Position numbers and translations under genes: made by a program | The notes under the pieces: generated by a model | The model's input: only the letters and a program-made list of their open reading frames with translations | The model's database searches: none | What the model was told of the DNA's origin: nothing | Shown here: piece by piece, positions 1-8,363 of the stretch | How positions within the stretch are numbered: the stretch's first letter is position 1 | Layout of the letters: each line of letters begins with the position of its first letter | Assembly: GCF_051961495.1 (NCBI RefSeq) | Contig: NZ_JBQCDF010000070.1 | Location: 1-19,866 of the forward strand | From: Cytophaga sp051961495 | GTDB lineage: Bacteria; Bacteroidota; Bacteroidia; Cytophagales; Cytophagaceae | DNA length: 19,866 nt | Reading direction: 5' to 3'

Positions 1-161
1 ATGATTTATGAAATGGAATAAACCTAAACATCACGATTATTAATTGCAACTTTGTATAATTTAATGCTAAAGGTATATGGGTTGCAAACCCGGCAAATAC
101 AGGCTGGAGCATTATAAACAATAGCTTTTATCAAACGGCAGCATTTACCTTAACAACTCCG
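1..161 (+). pseudogene. Broken 5' extension of the beta-helix surface protein
   Basis: The frame of the large protein that follows stays recognisable upstream of its first ATG. After a TGA at 9-11 it reads NGINLNITIINCNF, then meets a TAA at 57-59, then reads FNAKGIWVANPANTGW and on to the ATG at 162. These pieces have the same Asn-rich parallel beta-helix rung pattern (INCNF, INNSF) as the protein downstream. The other two + frames give short peptides with no such pattern. There is no ATG, GTG or TTG in frame between 60 and 161, and no signal peptide. I infer that this is coding sequence of the same gene carrying two nonsense codons: a decayed 5' end, or two sequence errors. The true N-terminus, with its signal peptide, should lie left of the window. 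Confidence 0.6.
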
Positions 162-3100
162 ATGGAAATGATCTCTATCGGAAACGGTACTGGTTATCTG
201 ATCAGCGGGAATTACCTGGGCGGACAGGCGCCTAAGTGCGGGGGATCTTTATATACACTGACTTCAGGTATTTATACCACTTTTAAAGGAATTTATTTTT
301 CGTTCAGTAGTTCCGGGGCCAATACAATTACAAACAACACCATTCAGAATATAAGTTTCAGCGGTTCGAATTACAGCAGCATTTATGCATTTACAGCCAT
401 CTATTTAAGAGGAAATGGAGACTTTACCTGCGGAGGTGGCTCTGGTCTGGGCAATACCATTGGCAGTATAACCAGTTCGGGCAGTATAAAATTCAATAAC
501 CCTTCTGCCACCGGCGGTACAGCCGGCTTTTGTGCCATACGCGACAGTTCTTCAAGCCTTACAACAGGATTCAGTAAAACCATTTCGTATAATACTATTG
601 GAGGTATTGATATAAATACCGGTTTAACAGGAGAAGTTTCAGATATCATTTCCATTACCAATGGCAGCTCAAAAGGTGCCATTATTGATAACAATACCAT
701 TGGCTCAACAACAGCTCCTATTACTAATTCAGGCATTGCGGCATTAAACGTAATCAATAATACGTTTGCAGCCCCCTTCACTGCAACCAATAATATCATC
801 CAGGGTATCAAGCAAACAAACGCTGCTGCAATAAACACACTTACAATCATCAAGAGCTCCGGCAATACAGACATGACTTGTACGGATAATACAATCAGCA
901 ATATTACTTCCGCAAGCAATGCATTGGTAAGTGTCATCAATTATGCAGGCGGCTCGAGTACTGCTGTTACAGGAAATTTTGTAAACAATACCATTAATAC
1001 GATTTCACTAACGAATACAGGCAACGGTACTGCATTAAATGTGTTTGATATTTCCTGTCCGGGTAATATTTTTCTGGATGTAAATACCATTGGAACTACA
1101 GCCACAGGTAACATAACGATTGCCGGAAATGGTATCACCACATTAAGCAGCGCCTTTTGCGGCATCATTTTAACAAACGGTTCAAGCCCGGCCTCCATAA
1201 CAGACAACACCATTCAGGGAGTCACCTTAACTTCAACAGGTACAGGCAATGGGTTTATCGGTGTAGGCATTTCGGGAGGGAGCAGCATCATTACAGCCAG
1301 CGGAAATACCATTCAAAACATCAGCAGTGCAACTTCTTCAGCCGTGGAACATGGTGCTATCTATATTGACAATACGAAGACCGGACATTCTGTTTATGGA
1401 AGCTATATTTCTTCAATCGCATTTACCAATACAACCGCCGCCACTATCAATACCGGGATTTATTTGGGTTGCAGCGGAAACAATGGTGGAACGACAGAAA
1501 AAAATCTTATCATAGGTCTTTCAAATGCGTCAAGTTCAACATCTGCCAAAGTAATTGGTATTGAATACACCAATACATCCAATTGGGCAATTGTAAACAA
1601 TATTATTCTTTTGGATAATACGGGAGGAAGTACTACAACCAGCTTAACGGGAATAAATATTTCGTCTTATGGAATCGGGCAAGCCTATCATAATACCATA
1701 AAATTATCCGGTACACAAACCGGTGCGGCTGGCTCTTCCTGTATACTATCCAACAGCACCGCAGGAACCTTCACGATAAAAAATAATATATTCCAAAACA
1801 TTCGTACCGGTGGTTCGGGATTTTTTTATGCAGAAAATTATCCTTCAGGCCCTACATTTACAACAAATAATAATTACCTGGAATCAAGTACTCCTGCTAA
1901 TATAGCGAGAAAAACAGGAACAGATTATGCCATTGCAACCTGGCAATCAACAGTTGCAGCAGCTTCGGTAAGTGGTACAGCTACTATTGATGCTTCAGGA
2001 AGAGTAACCAGCGCTTCTTTTGCAGGTGCGAGTAAAGGTACTTACATCGCAATGGTTCCAACGGATATAATAAGCACTACCCGCAGTACAACTGCACCAT
2101 GGATGGGTGCGTTCGAAGGGCCGGGAATGACGGTATTATCCATCACACCTGCATCCTACTGTGCCGGCGCCACGATCAGTGTTCCCTTCACATTAACAGG
2201 CAGTGCTTATTCCGGAAATGTGTATACCATTGAGCTTTCAAGTGCAGCAGGCAGCTTTGCATCACCCACGCCCCTTGGTACCGGCTTAACAACAAGCCCC
2301 AAGACGGTAACCATACCACCTGCTACTCCAGCGGGAACTGGCTATAGAATCCGGATCAGTTCAAGCAATCCTGTTTTAAGTAGTGCCGACAATGGAGTCA
2401 ACCTTACCATCAATGCATTGCCAACCGTTGTTGCAGCAGCACCAGCTGCTATCTGTTCAGGCAGCTCCACTTCCATTGCATTAAGCTCCGCACCTGCCGG
2501 AGCAACCTTTACCTGGAGCAGAAGTGCCGTTACCGGAATTACACCGAATACAGGCAGCGGAGCAACAAGTACCATTGCTGAAACCCTGACAAGCACAAAC
2601 AGTACAGCAACAACCGTTACTTATTCTGTAATACCAACATTAAGCGGTTGTACCGGAACAGCCGGAACAATCACGCAGTCTGTAACACCCGCTCCAACAA
2701 TCAGTGCAGGGCCCAATCAAACCGTCTGTGCGAATGTGGCCAATGTAGTATTATCAGCAACAATTGCGAATGCAAGTGGCATGGTCTGGAGCAGCTCCGG
2801 AACAGGATCATTTACTTCAACAACTTCTGCCAATACAAACTATGTTCCCAGTGCAGCTGATAAAAGTGCGGGATCTGTAGTACTTACAGCAACTACAACC
2901 GGTACCGGAACCTGCTCTGCCGTTTCAAATAACTTAACAGTTACATTCAAACCTTTACCTACGGTAACATTTACAACGCCATCACCCATATGCTCCGGTT
3001 CAACTACTGCAATCGCTTTAACTTCTACTCCTACTGGTGCAACCTTTACCTGGACAAGAAGTGCTGTTGCAGGAATTACACCCAATACGGGAAGCGGAAC

Positions 3101-5954
3101 AACAAGTACAATCACTGAAACACTGACCAGCTCCAATACGACAGCTACAACGGTAACGTATACGGTAACTCCCACAGCCAACGGCTGTACCGGAAATACA
3201 GCAAGCATCAGCCAGGTTGTGAACCCGCTACCTGTTCTTACTGCTGCCACTCCTGCTGCTATCTGTACGGGAAGCTCCACTTCCATTGCATTAAGCTCCA
3301 CACCTGCCGGAGCAACCTTTACCTGGAGCAGAAGTGCCGTTACCGGCATTACGCCCAATACAGGCAGCGGAGCAACAAGTACCATTGCTGAAACCCTGAC
3401 AAGCACGAACAGCACAGCAACAACCGTTACTTATTCTGTAATACCAACATTAAGCGGTTGTACCGGAACAGCCGGAACCATTATGCAAACCGTAACACCT
3501 AAACCAACCATGAATGCAGGGCTGGACCAGGCAGTCTGTGCCAACGCTTCGGGGGTAACATTGACAGCTACTTTTGCGAATGCGACAGGAATGATCTGGA
3601 GCAGTTCGGGTACAGGAACATTTACATCAACAACTTCTGCCAATACAAACTATGTTCCCAGTGCAGCAGATAAAAGTGCGGGAACAGTAACGCTTACCGC
3701 AACAACTACAGGCAGCGGTTCCTGTTCTGCAGTATCAGACAACCTGATCATTACATTCAAACCATTACCTGCCGTAACGCCGGTTGCCACTACAACCATA
3801 TGTTCCGGTACAAGTACGACAATCGCTTTAACCTCTGCTCCTACCGGAGCTACCTTTACCTGGACAGCAAGCGGAACGCCGACAGGCTATTCAAACGGCT
3901 CAGGAAATACCATCAGTCAAACCTTGGTCGGCAATGGTGTTGTTACCTATGTGGTAACTCCAACACTCAATGCCTGCACAGGTAGTACATACAGCATTCC
4001 TGTAACTGTGCAGGTGCCTGCTGTTACACCGGCGGCACTCTCACCGGGTACTTTAGGTGTTGCTTACTCTCAATCATTCAGTGTTACGGTAATGACAAGC
4101 CCAACATGGTCACTTATTGGCGCATCCCCTCCCGGCTTGTCTTTATCTGCGGGCGGTTTGTTTAGCGGTACTCCGCAAAACTCAAACAGTTATACATTCA
4201 ATATTAAAGCGGCACAAGGTGCATGCTCCGTAACGCTTCCATATACGTTCGCCATATCAACCAATTCGACTACCTGGAATGGAACAACATGGAGTAATGG
4301 TGCTCCGAATGCTACTACAGATGCAATCCTTGATGCGAATTACACAACAACTGCTGCTGAAACATTTGCTGCCTACAATCTCACAGTTAATGCAGGAAGT
4401 ACCTTCACCCTGGCAGGTACAGCCAGTGTTACTGTCAACGGGAACCTGATAAATAATGGCGTAATCAATCAAAAATGTACAGCCGGATTAACGGTGAAAG
4501 GAACTACATCCGGCAATGCTGTAGTTGTTCAGCTTCCTGTCATCTCTCCAACGGTTCTAAATAATGGGAAAGTGAATACAGCCTATTCCCAAACTACTGC
4601 ATTTTCAACAAGCTTTGGATTTGCTCCTGTATTTACAGCATCCGGCTTGCCAAGCGGACTAACGATCCCCAACGATGGAAGCAATAAGATCAGCGGCTCT
4701 ACACTTACCAGCGGCACTTTCCCTGTAATCATTACTTCGAATGATGGCGCATGTACAGTAACAAGTCAGCCAATCAATTTATTGATTTTAGATCTTACGA
4801 ATCCAAATTTACAATTCACCCAACAGTCTGTCAGTACCACATACGGAAATGCCCCATTCTCGGTAAAAGCCGTAAGCAAAAGTAGTGTACCTATCACGTA
4901 TTCAATTAGCCCTGCTACGTCTACCTGTGCACTTGTAGATCCCAATAGCGGTCTGGTTACTATCTCCTGTGTTCCTCCGGGAAATGTATTTTCCGTTGTA
5001 GCGCATCAAATTATTTCAGCTCAATACAAAGATGCCACAGATACCATCAATATTTTTGTTACAAAAGCACATCCTGTCGTTACACTTTATACCGTTCGCG
5101 GAGTCATTAAAAATGACAGTGTTTTATTTGATTATAAATTACCACAAGGATATACTTCCGAAACAGGTGCCAGTGTGACGTACTTCCAGTCAAGCGGAAC
5201 AACGGTTGCAACAGTCGATAACACAACAGGTATCATTCATGGAATTGCACCAGGTTCTTTTGACGTTTCCTTTAATCTCGCAGCAACGGGAAATTATTCC
5301 AGACTTGATACAACCTTTTCATTTACCGTATACGATGCCGCTGTTCCTCCAACTGCAGTTGCTGACACGCTTATCTTATATCGGAGTGGCGGGGTTTTGG
5401 GAGATGGTACCATCAACTTATTAAAAAATGATTATGGGGTTACCAGTCATTTGAGTATTAATCTTACAGATATTGATATTATCAATCCGGGCAACCAGGA
5501 TATTTTCTATTCGCCACCGGTAGGAACCTTTGAGCTGGATCAGCAGACCGGCGTATTAACGGTACATCCTGCAAAAGGATTAACAGGAACTGCCCGGATT
5601 GGATACACTGTAACTGATTCTTCCGGCGTTGTTTCAAACATTACGTATGTAACAATTGAAATTTTGAATTTGCAAGACCTTCCGGATTTGAAAGCCAACG
5701 AAGTAATGACACCAAACTTAGATGGCCAAAATGATGTCTTGTTTATTGCTTATACAGATATTAATAAAAACAATCACATATCCATTCAGGACGAAGCAGG
5801 AAATATCATTTACGAAACCAATAACTATCAAAACGACTGGGCCGCTAAAAATAAAAAAGGCGAAGACGTGGAAGCAGGCGTTTACATATTTGTTTTCAAT
5901 GAAGAAGACGGACAAGGCAGAACACTCCGAGGATTTATTCAGGTGGTTCGGTAG
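162..5954 (+). CDS. Giant beta-helix / PKD-like / He_PIG surface protein with type IX secretion sorting domain (5' end disrupted)
   Basis: This is a probable cell-surface or secreted adhesin-like protein; 1930 residues are readable from the first ATG. Residues 1-645 are Asn/Thr/Ser-rich beta-helix repeats. An Ig-like domain follows (about 655-750). Two tandem 270-residue units (762-1031 and 1032-about 1290) each hold three PKD-like modules of the type 'ICSGSSTSIALSS..GATFTW'. Next come a He_PIG domain (1286-1367), a WNGTTWSNG strand-rich segment (1371-1445), a second He_PIG (1456-1545), an MBG-like and a Big_2-like segment (1547-1725) and a cadherin-like domain (1727-1835). Residues 1840-1930 form the CHU_C gliding-motility-associated C-terminal domain, with TPNLDGQND, GVYIFVF and a final RGFIQVVR. 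In this family that domain directs export through the type IX system and surface attachment. The ATG at 162 has no signal peptide behind it, so the natural start must lie upstream beyond the stops at 57-59 and 9-11. The ligand is unknown. Domain edges were judged by eye. Confidence 0.85.
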   Translation: MEMISIGNGTGYLISGNYLGGQAPKCGGSLYTLTSGIYTTFKGIYFSFSSSGANTITNNTIQNISFSGSNYSSIYAFTAIYLRGNGDFTCGGGSGLGNTIGSITSSGSIKFNNPSATGGTAGFCAIRDSSSSLTTGFSKTISYNTIGGIDINTGLTGEVSDIISITNGSSKGAIIDNNTIGSTTAPITNSGIAALNVINNTFAAPFTATNNIIQGIKQTNAAAINTLTIIKSSGNTDMTCTDNTISNITSASNALVSVINYAGGSSTAVTGNFVNNTINTISLTNTGNGTALNVFDISCPGNIFLDVNTIGTTATGNITIAGNGITTLSSAFCGIILTNGSSPASITDNTIQGVTLTSTGTGNGFIGVGISGGSSIITASGNTIQNISSATSSAVEHGAIYIDNTKTGHSVYGSYISSIAFTNTTAATINTGIYLGCSGNNGGTTEKNLIIGLSNASSSTSAKVIGIEYTNTSNWAIVNNIILLDNTGGSTTTSLTGINISSYGIGQAYHNTIKLSGTQTGAAGSSCILSNSTAGTFTIKNNIFQNIRTGGSGFFYAENYPSGPTFTTNNNYLESSTPANIARKTGTDYAIATWQSTVAAASVSGTATIDASGRVTSASFAGASKGTYIAMVPTDIISTTRSTTAPWMGAFEGPGMTVLSITPASYCAGATISVPFTLTGSAYSGNVYTIELSSAAGSFASPTPLGTGLTTSPKTVTIPPATPAGTGYRIRISSSNPVLSSADNGVNLTINALPTVVAAAPAAICSGSSTSIALSSAPAGATFTWSRSAVTGITPNTGSGATSTIAETLTSTNSTATTVTYSVIPTLSGCTGTAGTITQSVTPAPTISAGPNQTVCANVANVVLSATIANASGMVWSSSGTGSFTSTTSANTNYVPSAADKSAGSVVLTATTTGTGTCSAVSNNLTVTFKPLPTVTFTTPSPICSGSTTAIALTSTPTGATFTWTRSAVAGITPNTGSGTTSTITETLTSSNTTATTVTYTVTPTANGCTGNTASISQVVNPLPVLTAATPAAICTGSSTSIALSSTPAGATFTWSRSAVTGITPNTGSGATSTIAETLTSTNSTATTVTYSVIPTLSGCTGTAGTIMQTVTPKPTMNAGLDQAVCANASGVTLTATFANATGMIWSSSGTGTFTSTTSANTNYVPSAADKSAGTVTLTATTTGSGSCSAVSDNLIITFKPLPAVTPVATTTICSGTSTTIALTSAPTGATFTWTASGTPTGYSNGSGNTISQTLVGNGVVTYVVTPTLNACTGSTYSIPVTVQVPAVTPAALSPGTLGVAYSQSFSVTVMTSPTWSLIGASPPGLSLSAGGLFSGTPQNSNSYTFNIKAAQGACSVTLPYTFAISTNSTTWNGTTWSNGAPNATTDAILDANYTTTAAETFAAYNLTVNAGSTFTLAGTASVTVNGNLINNGVINQKCTAGLTVKGTTSGNAVVVQLPVISPTVLNNGKVNTAYSQTTAFSTSFGFAPVFTASGLPSGLTIPNDGSNKISGSTLTSGTFPVIITSNDGACTVTSQPINLLILDLTNPNLQFTQQSVSTTYGNAPFSVKAVSKSSVPITYSISPATSTCALVDPNSGLVTISCVPPGNVFSVVAHQIISAQYKDATDTINIFVTKAHPVVTLYTVRGVIKNDSVLFDYKLPQGYTSETGASVTYFQSSGTTVATVDNTTGIIHGIAPGSFDVSFNLAATGNYSRLDTTFSFTVYDAAVPPTAVADTLILYRSGGVLGDGTINLLKNDYGVTSHLSINLTDIDIINPGNQDIFYSPPVGTFELDQQTGVLTVHPAKGLTGTARIGYTVTDSSGVVSNITYVTIEILNLQDLPDLKANEVMTPNLDGQNDVLFIAYTDINKNNHISIQDEAGNIIYETNNYQNDWAAKNKKGEDVEAGVYIFVFNEEDGQGRTLRGFIQVVR
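2445..4015 (+). repeat. Tandem 810-bp internal coding repeat (270-residue PKD-like unit, two copies)
   Basis: The stretch beginning at 2445 recurs at 3255 with a constant offset of 810 nt, exactly 270 codons. Matching landmarks are 2445/3255, 2821/3631 and 2986/3796. Long runs are near-identical at the DNA level, for example 2463-2669 against 3273-3479. Each unit contains three PKD-like modules; the first and third modules of a unit are also similar to each other. The end of copy two has diverged. The frame is kept, so this is a recent in-frame duplication that lengthens the protein stalk. Confidence 0.9.
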
Positions 5955-5973
5955 TTGACAAGTTGGATTTGAC

Positions 5974-6459
5974 TTACGGTTTATCACGACCGATAAAACG
6001 TTCCTTGCCGAGTAAAAAATTGATGGCGCGTACCACATTGCGTTCAATGCTTGCTTCGGTTTTAAGATGCGAGATATATCGTACAATCTCCAGCTGCAAT
6101 GACGGCCGCAGCTGATCGTACACATGCTTTGCTGCTTTATTTTTAGTAAGCGCGACTTTTAATTTAGGATGCATGGCAATTTCCCGTGGTGCATCATCAT
6201 AGTGTACCTCAAAAACCGCCGTATCTCCTACTTCTTTACCGGAAGCCTTTCGCATTGGTGTATTCAGGTACAGGCGCCACGCTCCGCTGTATTTAATCAA
6301 CGTCTGAGTAAAAGCATGCCCGTCAATGGTCATCTTCACCGGAATCTTTCCTTTATCTTTTCCCGCTTGTTTAAAAATTCCATTCAACACAGGCTCGGGC
6401 AAGTATACATACGGATTGATACCGATCAGTTCGATCGTGGCTGAAAAAGTATTTTTCAT
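5974..6459 (-). CDS. DUF1905 / YdeI-OmdA-like protein
   Basis: A 161-residue cytoplasmic protein with no signal peptide. Residues 3 to about 92 match the DUF1905 beta-barrel pattern: an opening 'FSATIELIG', then 'YVYLPEPVLNGIF', 'IPVKMTIDGHAF', 'YLNTPMRKASGKEVGD' and 'FEVHYDDAPREI'. The rest (about 95-150: HPKLKVALTKNKAAKHVYDQLRPS...EIVRYISHLKTEASIERNVVRAINFL) is the helical YdeI/OmdA-type segment usually joined to it. YdeI-like proteins have been linked to stress or bacteriocin tolerance in some bacteria, but no biochemical activity is established and I assign none. It converges on the giant surface gene with a gap of only 19 nt and no visible hairpin in the gap. Confidence 0.8.
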   Translation of the reverse strand: MKNTFSATIELIGINPYVYLPEPVLNGIFKQAGKDKGKIPVKMTIDGHAFTQTLIKYSGAWRLYLNTPMRKASGKEVGDTAVFEVHYDDAPREIAMHPKLKVALTKNKAAKHVYDQLRPSLQLEIVRYISHLKTEASIERNVVRAINFLLGKERFIGRDKP

Positions 6460-6475
6460 AGTGATGATTTATGGG

Positions 6476-6538
6476 TTATAAATTATGAATGTAATTCCTG
6501 AGTAATTCATAACTCATAATTTATAATTCATAATTAAT
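6476..6538. repeat. Heptamer array a1, inverted pair (ATTCATA/ATTTATA type)
   Basis: Positions 6504-6538 read AATTCAT AACTCAT AATTTAT AATTCAT AATTAAT, an exact 7-nt period. Positions 6476-6496 hold the opposite orientation, TTATAAA TTATGAA TGTAATT. Segment 6476-6490 is complementary to 6512-6526 with one mismatch, so the pair can fold into a long AT hairpin. The array ends two bases before the TGA stop of the lipoprotein gene. The same word family recurs at 7607-7634. Confidence 0.85.
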
Positions 6539-6539
6539 T

Positions 6540-6980
6540 TCATTCCACGGTCAAGACATTCTTGCTATCAATATTCGTGCGTTTGTCAAAATGAAACTCA
6601 ACGAATTTCGCTTCATCTTTTTTACCGCTTACTGGTACGGCAATACGCCCCATCTCCAGTTGCTTATCATCAAATACTTTTGCTTTCAAAGTATCTGAAT
6701 AATCTTTATTGAAGATCACATATACCATCAGTAAATTGTCAGTACCCAGACTATCGCTGGTGATATAGGTTTTACCGAACTCAAGTCCTTTGCTTTTTAA
6801 TCCTTCAGGCAGGTTAACTTTTACATCAAATGCTTTCACGACGCCTTTGGATGCGCCTTCGATAAACTCGCCAGCCGTTTGTCCGGCTACATTACCGGCT
6901 TTATTGATACCATCTTTGATGTTATCGGAAGAGCAGGAAAAAAGAATAAAAGCAATGATTGGGGCTAACAGCTGTTTCAT
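6540..6980 (-). CDS. Small predicted lipoprotein of unknown function
   Basis: A 146-residue protein. The N-terminus MKQLLAPIIAFILFSCSSDN has a short charged start, a hydrophobic core and a lipobox-like LFSC with Cys-16 as the predicted lipidation site. It should be anchored in the cytoplasmic or outer membrane. An Ala/Gly-rich helical stretch (about 22-50, DGINKAGNVAGQTAGEFIEG) may be amphipathic. The remainder looks like a small beta domain (KVNLPEGLKSKGLEFGK, DNLLMVYVIFNKDY, LKAKVFDDKQLEMGRIAVPVSGKKDEAKFVEFHFD). I do not recognise the family. It lies between the YdeI-like gene and another secreted protein, all on the minus strand, but the 70- to 80-nt gaps argue against a tight operon. Confidence 0.7.
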   Translation of the reverse strand: MKQLLAPIIAFILFSCSSDNIKDGINKAGNVAGQTAGEFIEGASKGVVKAFDVKVNLPEGLKSKGLEFGKTYITSDSLGTDNLLMVYVIFNKDYSDTLKAKVFDDKQLEMGRIAVPVSGKKDEAKFVEFHFDKRTNIDSKNVLTVE

Positions 6981-7050
6981 GGTATATTAAATTCAAAGAT
7001 TTTAAATGAATATGGAAGAAATTTACCACACTTCTTCAGTTTAACAAAAT

Positions 7051-7611
7051 TTATTTTTTCCAGATGAAACTAAGCGAATAGTGATATTTATCGGCTTTAT
7101 AAACGCCTTTATAAACATGTTCATATGGAATTGTAAAATAATTAGCTACGAGCACGTCTTCGTCCCCTAAATACTTCTCTATACCTGTATAATCACGTTT
7201 ATTAAACGCTGCCAGCACTTCTTTATAATATACCCTCAAAGCCGGATCAAGCTGTACCGAGGTCTTATCAGAATCCATTTCAAGCAGAAAATACAGGTAT
7301 TTGCTATTCTCCTGTCCCAGCCATTCAAGCTGTATCACCTTATGATCCTTATCAAAGACAAATGCGGTATCATAGACCAATTCTTTTAATACAGCAGAAT
7401 CATTTTCTACTTTGTAAATCAGCAACAGCAGTTCATCATTCTTTGTAGAGCTCAGACTCATATCCTCGCTCAGATCCGTGGACGAAACTGTCAGCTGTAC
7501 CTGCCGTAAAACAGCTGTCTGCGCCATTCCGGACAAGCTACTGATTAGAACAATCAAAAGAACTATATACTTTCCAAATAATTTTCCGTTGATTCGGTTC
7601 GGACCATTCAT
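7051..7611 (-). CDS. Secreted protein of unknown function
   Basis: A 186-residue protein with a predicted Sec signal peptide: basic start NGKLFGK, hydrophobic core YIVLLIVLISSLS, cleavage near GMAQ-TA (about residue 31). The mature part is mixed alpha/beta, containing DLSEDMSLSSTKNDELLLLIYKVEN and, near the end, VLAAFNKRDYTGIEKYLGDEDV, which could be a lipocalin- or DUF-type fold. I cannot name a family. The start codon is unusual because it lies inside a heptamer array (7607-7634). The next Met follows the signal peptide, so this ATG appears necessary. Only 10 nt separate it from the stop of the upstream membrane protein gene, which suggests co-transcription. Confidence 0.7.
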   Translation of the reverse strand: MNGPNRINGKLFGKYIVLLIVLISSLSGMAQTAVLRQVQLTVSSTDLSEDMSLSSTKNDELLLLIYKVENDSAVLKELVYDTAFVFDKDHKVIQLEWLGQENSKYLYFLLEMDSDKTSVQLDPALRVYYKEVLAAFNKRDYTGIEKYLGDEDVLVANYFTIPYEHVYKGVYKADKYHYSLSFIWKK

Positions 7612-7634
7612 AATTTATAATTCATAATTTATAA
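7607..7634. repeat. Heptamer array a2 forming a gene junction
   Basis: Four heptamers, TTCATAA TTTATAA TTCATAA TTTATAA, form an exact 7-nt period with a 14-nt alternation. On the minus strand the array encodes the last residues (YKL and part of N) and the TGA stop of the membrane protein, and then the ATG of the secreted protein. It belongs to the same word family as 6476-6538. Confidence 0.88.
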
Positions 7635-8260
7635 TTATCACTCTGCATTAACAGTCCCGCAATCCCCATCATCATGGCCATCCAGAAAACCGGATAACCC
7701 ATTTTTACAGCATCCACCTCTCTATCACCAGTTCCAAAACCCGGACAGATCCAGATACTCAGCATACTCAAGGGAAGCACAGCCAGACCCAACAGGAATA
7801 GATAAACAAAATGCATCTTTTTTATTTTCACCATACATGTTTGTGTAATCAACCAATAACACGCAGTAAAAAAAAGTAAAAGTAAGAAACCCAGCAGAGC
7901 AAACAGATAGATATTTGTAAAGAACATCCGGTATGGCAATGTTATCCATATTGCCCCTGCTATGTAACAGAAGATGCCGGCAGTATATAAAAGTATAAAA
8001 GCTATAACACCTCTTGTTGTTGGTAAACTTCCACCCATAACAAAAGGGGTCATAAAAGCCGCCACAACAAAGCCTGTCACAACAAAAGGTGCATACAAGG
8101 TTCCGTGCAGCCAGCTAAGGCCATGCCACCCTTTAATCAATAAGATCTCTCCCAGCCATATAGCAATGGCTGTTAATGAAAGTAGAAAAATAACAAGAAG
8201 GTTCTTTTTTCTATTTTCCGTGTTCAAATATTGTTGAACCTTTAGCAGGATAGTTTTCAT
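7622..8260 (-). CDS. Six-helix integral membrane protein of unknown function
   Basis: A 212-residue protein with about six hydrophobic segments (roughly residues 20-40, 52-73, 82-106, 114-138, 148-170 and 188-206) and a charged N-terminus (KVQQYLNTENRKKN), so probably in the cytoplasmic membrane. No family motif or catalytic residues were recognised; the loop CPGFGTGDREVD before the last helix is the most polar part. The last residues (NYKL) and the stop are read from a heptamer array, so the C-terminal tail is probably not functional sequence. The ATG sits directly after an 8-bp hairpin (8261-8288). It is probably transcribed with the secreted protein 10 nt downstream. Confidence 0.7.
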   Translation of the reverse strand: MKTILLKVQQYLNTENRKKNLLVIFLLSLTAIAIWLGEILLIKGWHGLSWLHGTLYAPFVVTGFVVAAFMTPFVMGGSLPTTRGVIAFILLYTAGIFCYIAGAIWITLPYRMFFTNIYLFALLGFLLLLFFTACYWLITQTCMVKIKKMHFVYLFLLGLAVLPLSMLSIWICPGFGTGDREVDAVKMGYPVFWMAMMMGIAGLLMQSDNYKL

Positions 8261-8288
8261 TTAGTCTTAAATAGAAACTCAAGACTAA
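8261..8288 (-). promoter_or_regulatory. Hairpin abutting the start codon of the membrane protein
   Basis: TTAGTCTT (8261-8268) and AAGACTAA (8281-8288) are perfect complements separated by 12 nt. On the minus strand the second arm ends immediately before the ATG at 8260-8258. Such a structure in the transcript could limit ribosome access. A regulatory role is inference only; the sequence also has a loose 7-nt periodicity and may be an eroded array. Confidence 0.35.
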
Positions 8289-8302
8289 ATATAAAATATT
8301 TT

Positions 8303-8337
8303 CCAGCCGTTTGAAATTTGTTTTTTGGTATTTGGAA
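8303..8337. repeat. Heptamer array b2 (TTTGGAA/TTTGTTA type)
   Basis: CCAGCCG TTTGAAA TTTGTTT TTTGGTA TTTGGAA, period 7. It has the same lead-in (TTCCAGCYG) and the same words as the array at 9168-9209. It lies between the stop of the DinB-like gene and the start of the membrane protein gene. Confidence 0.82.
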
Positions 8338-8363
8338 TTTTATCCGAATCTATATCCTCTCTA

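Noticed and set aside
2840..3415. Open frame of 191 codons on the minus strand inside the surface protein
   Set aside because: It is antisense to the Thr/Ser-rich PKD repeats; its Val/Leu-rich low-complexity translation is what that composition gives. The same holds for 401-940 and 2342-2596 on the minus strand.
2445..4015. The 810-bp repeat as a mobile element
   Set aside because: Both copies lie in one reading frame and encode PKD-like domains; there are no terminal inverted repeats or transposase.
5718..6125. Minus-strand open frame of 135 codons across the end of the surface protein
   Set aside because: It overlaps both the CHU_C domain and the YdeI-like gene, each with clear family motifs, and shows no motif of its own.
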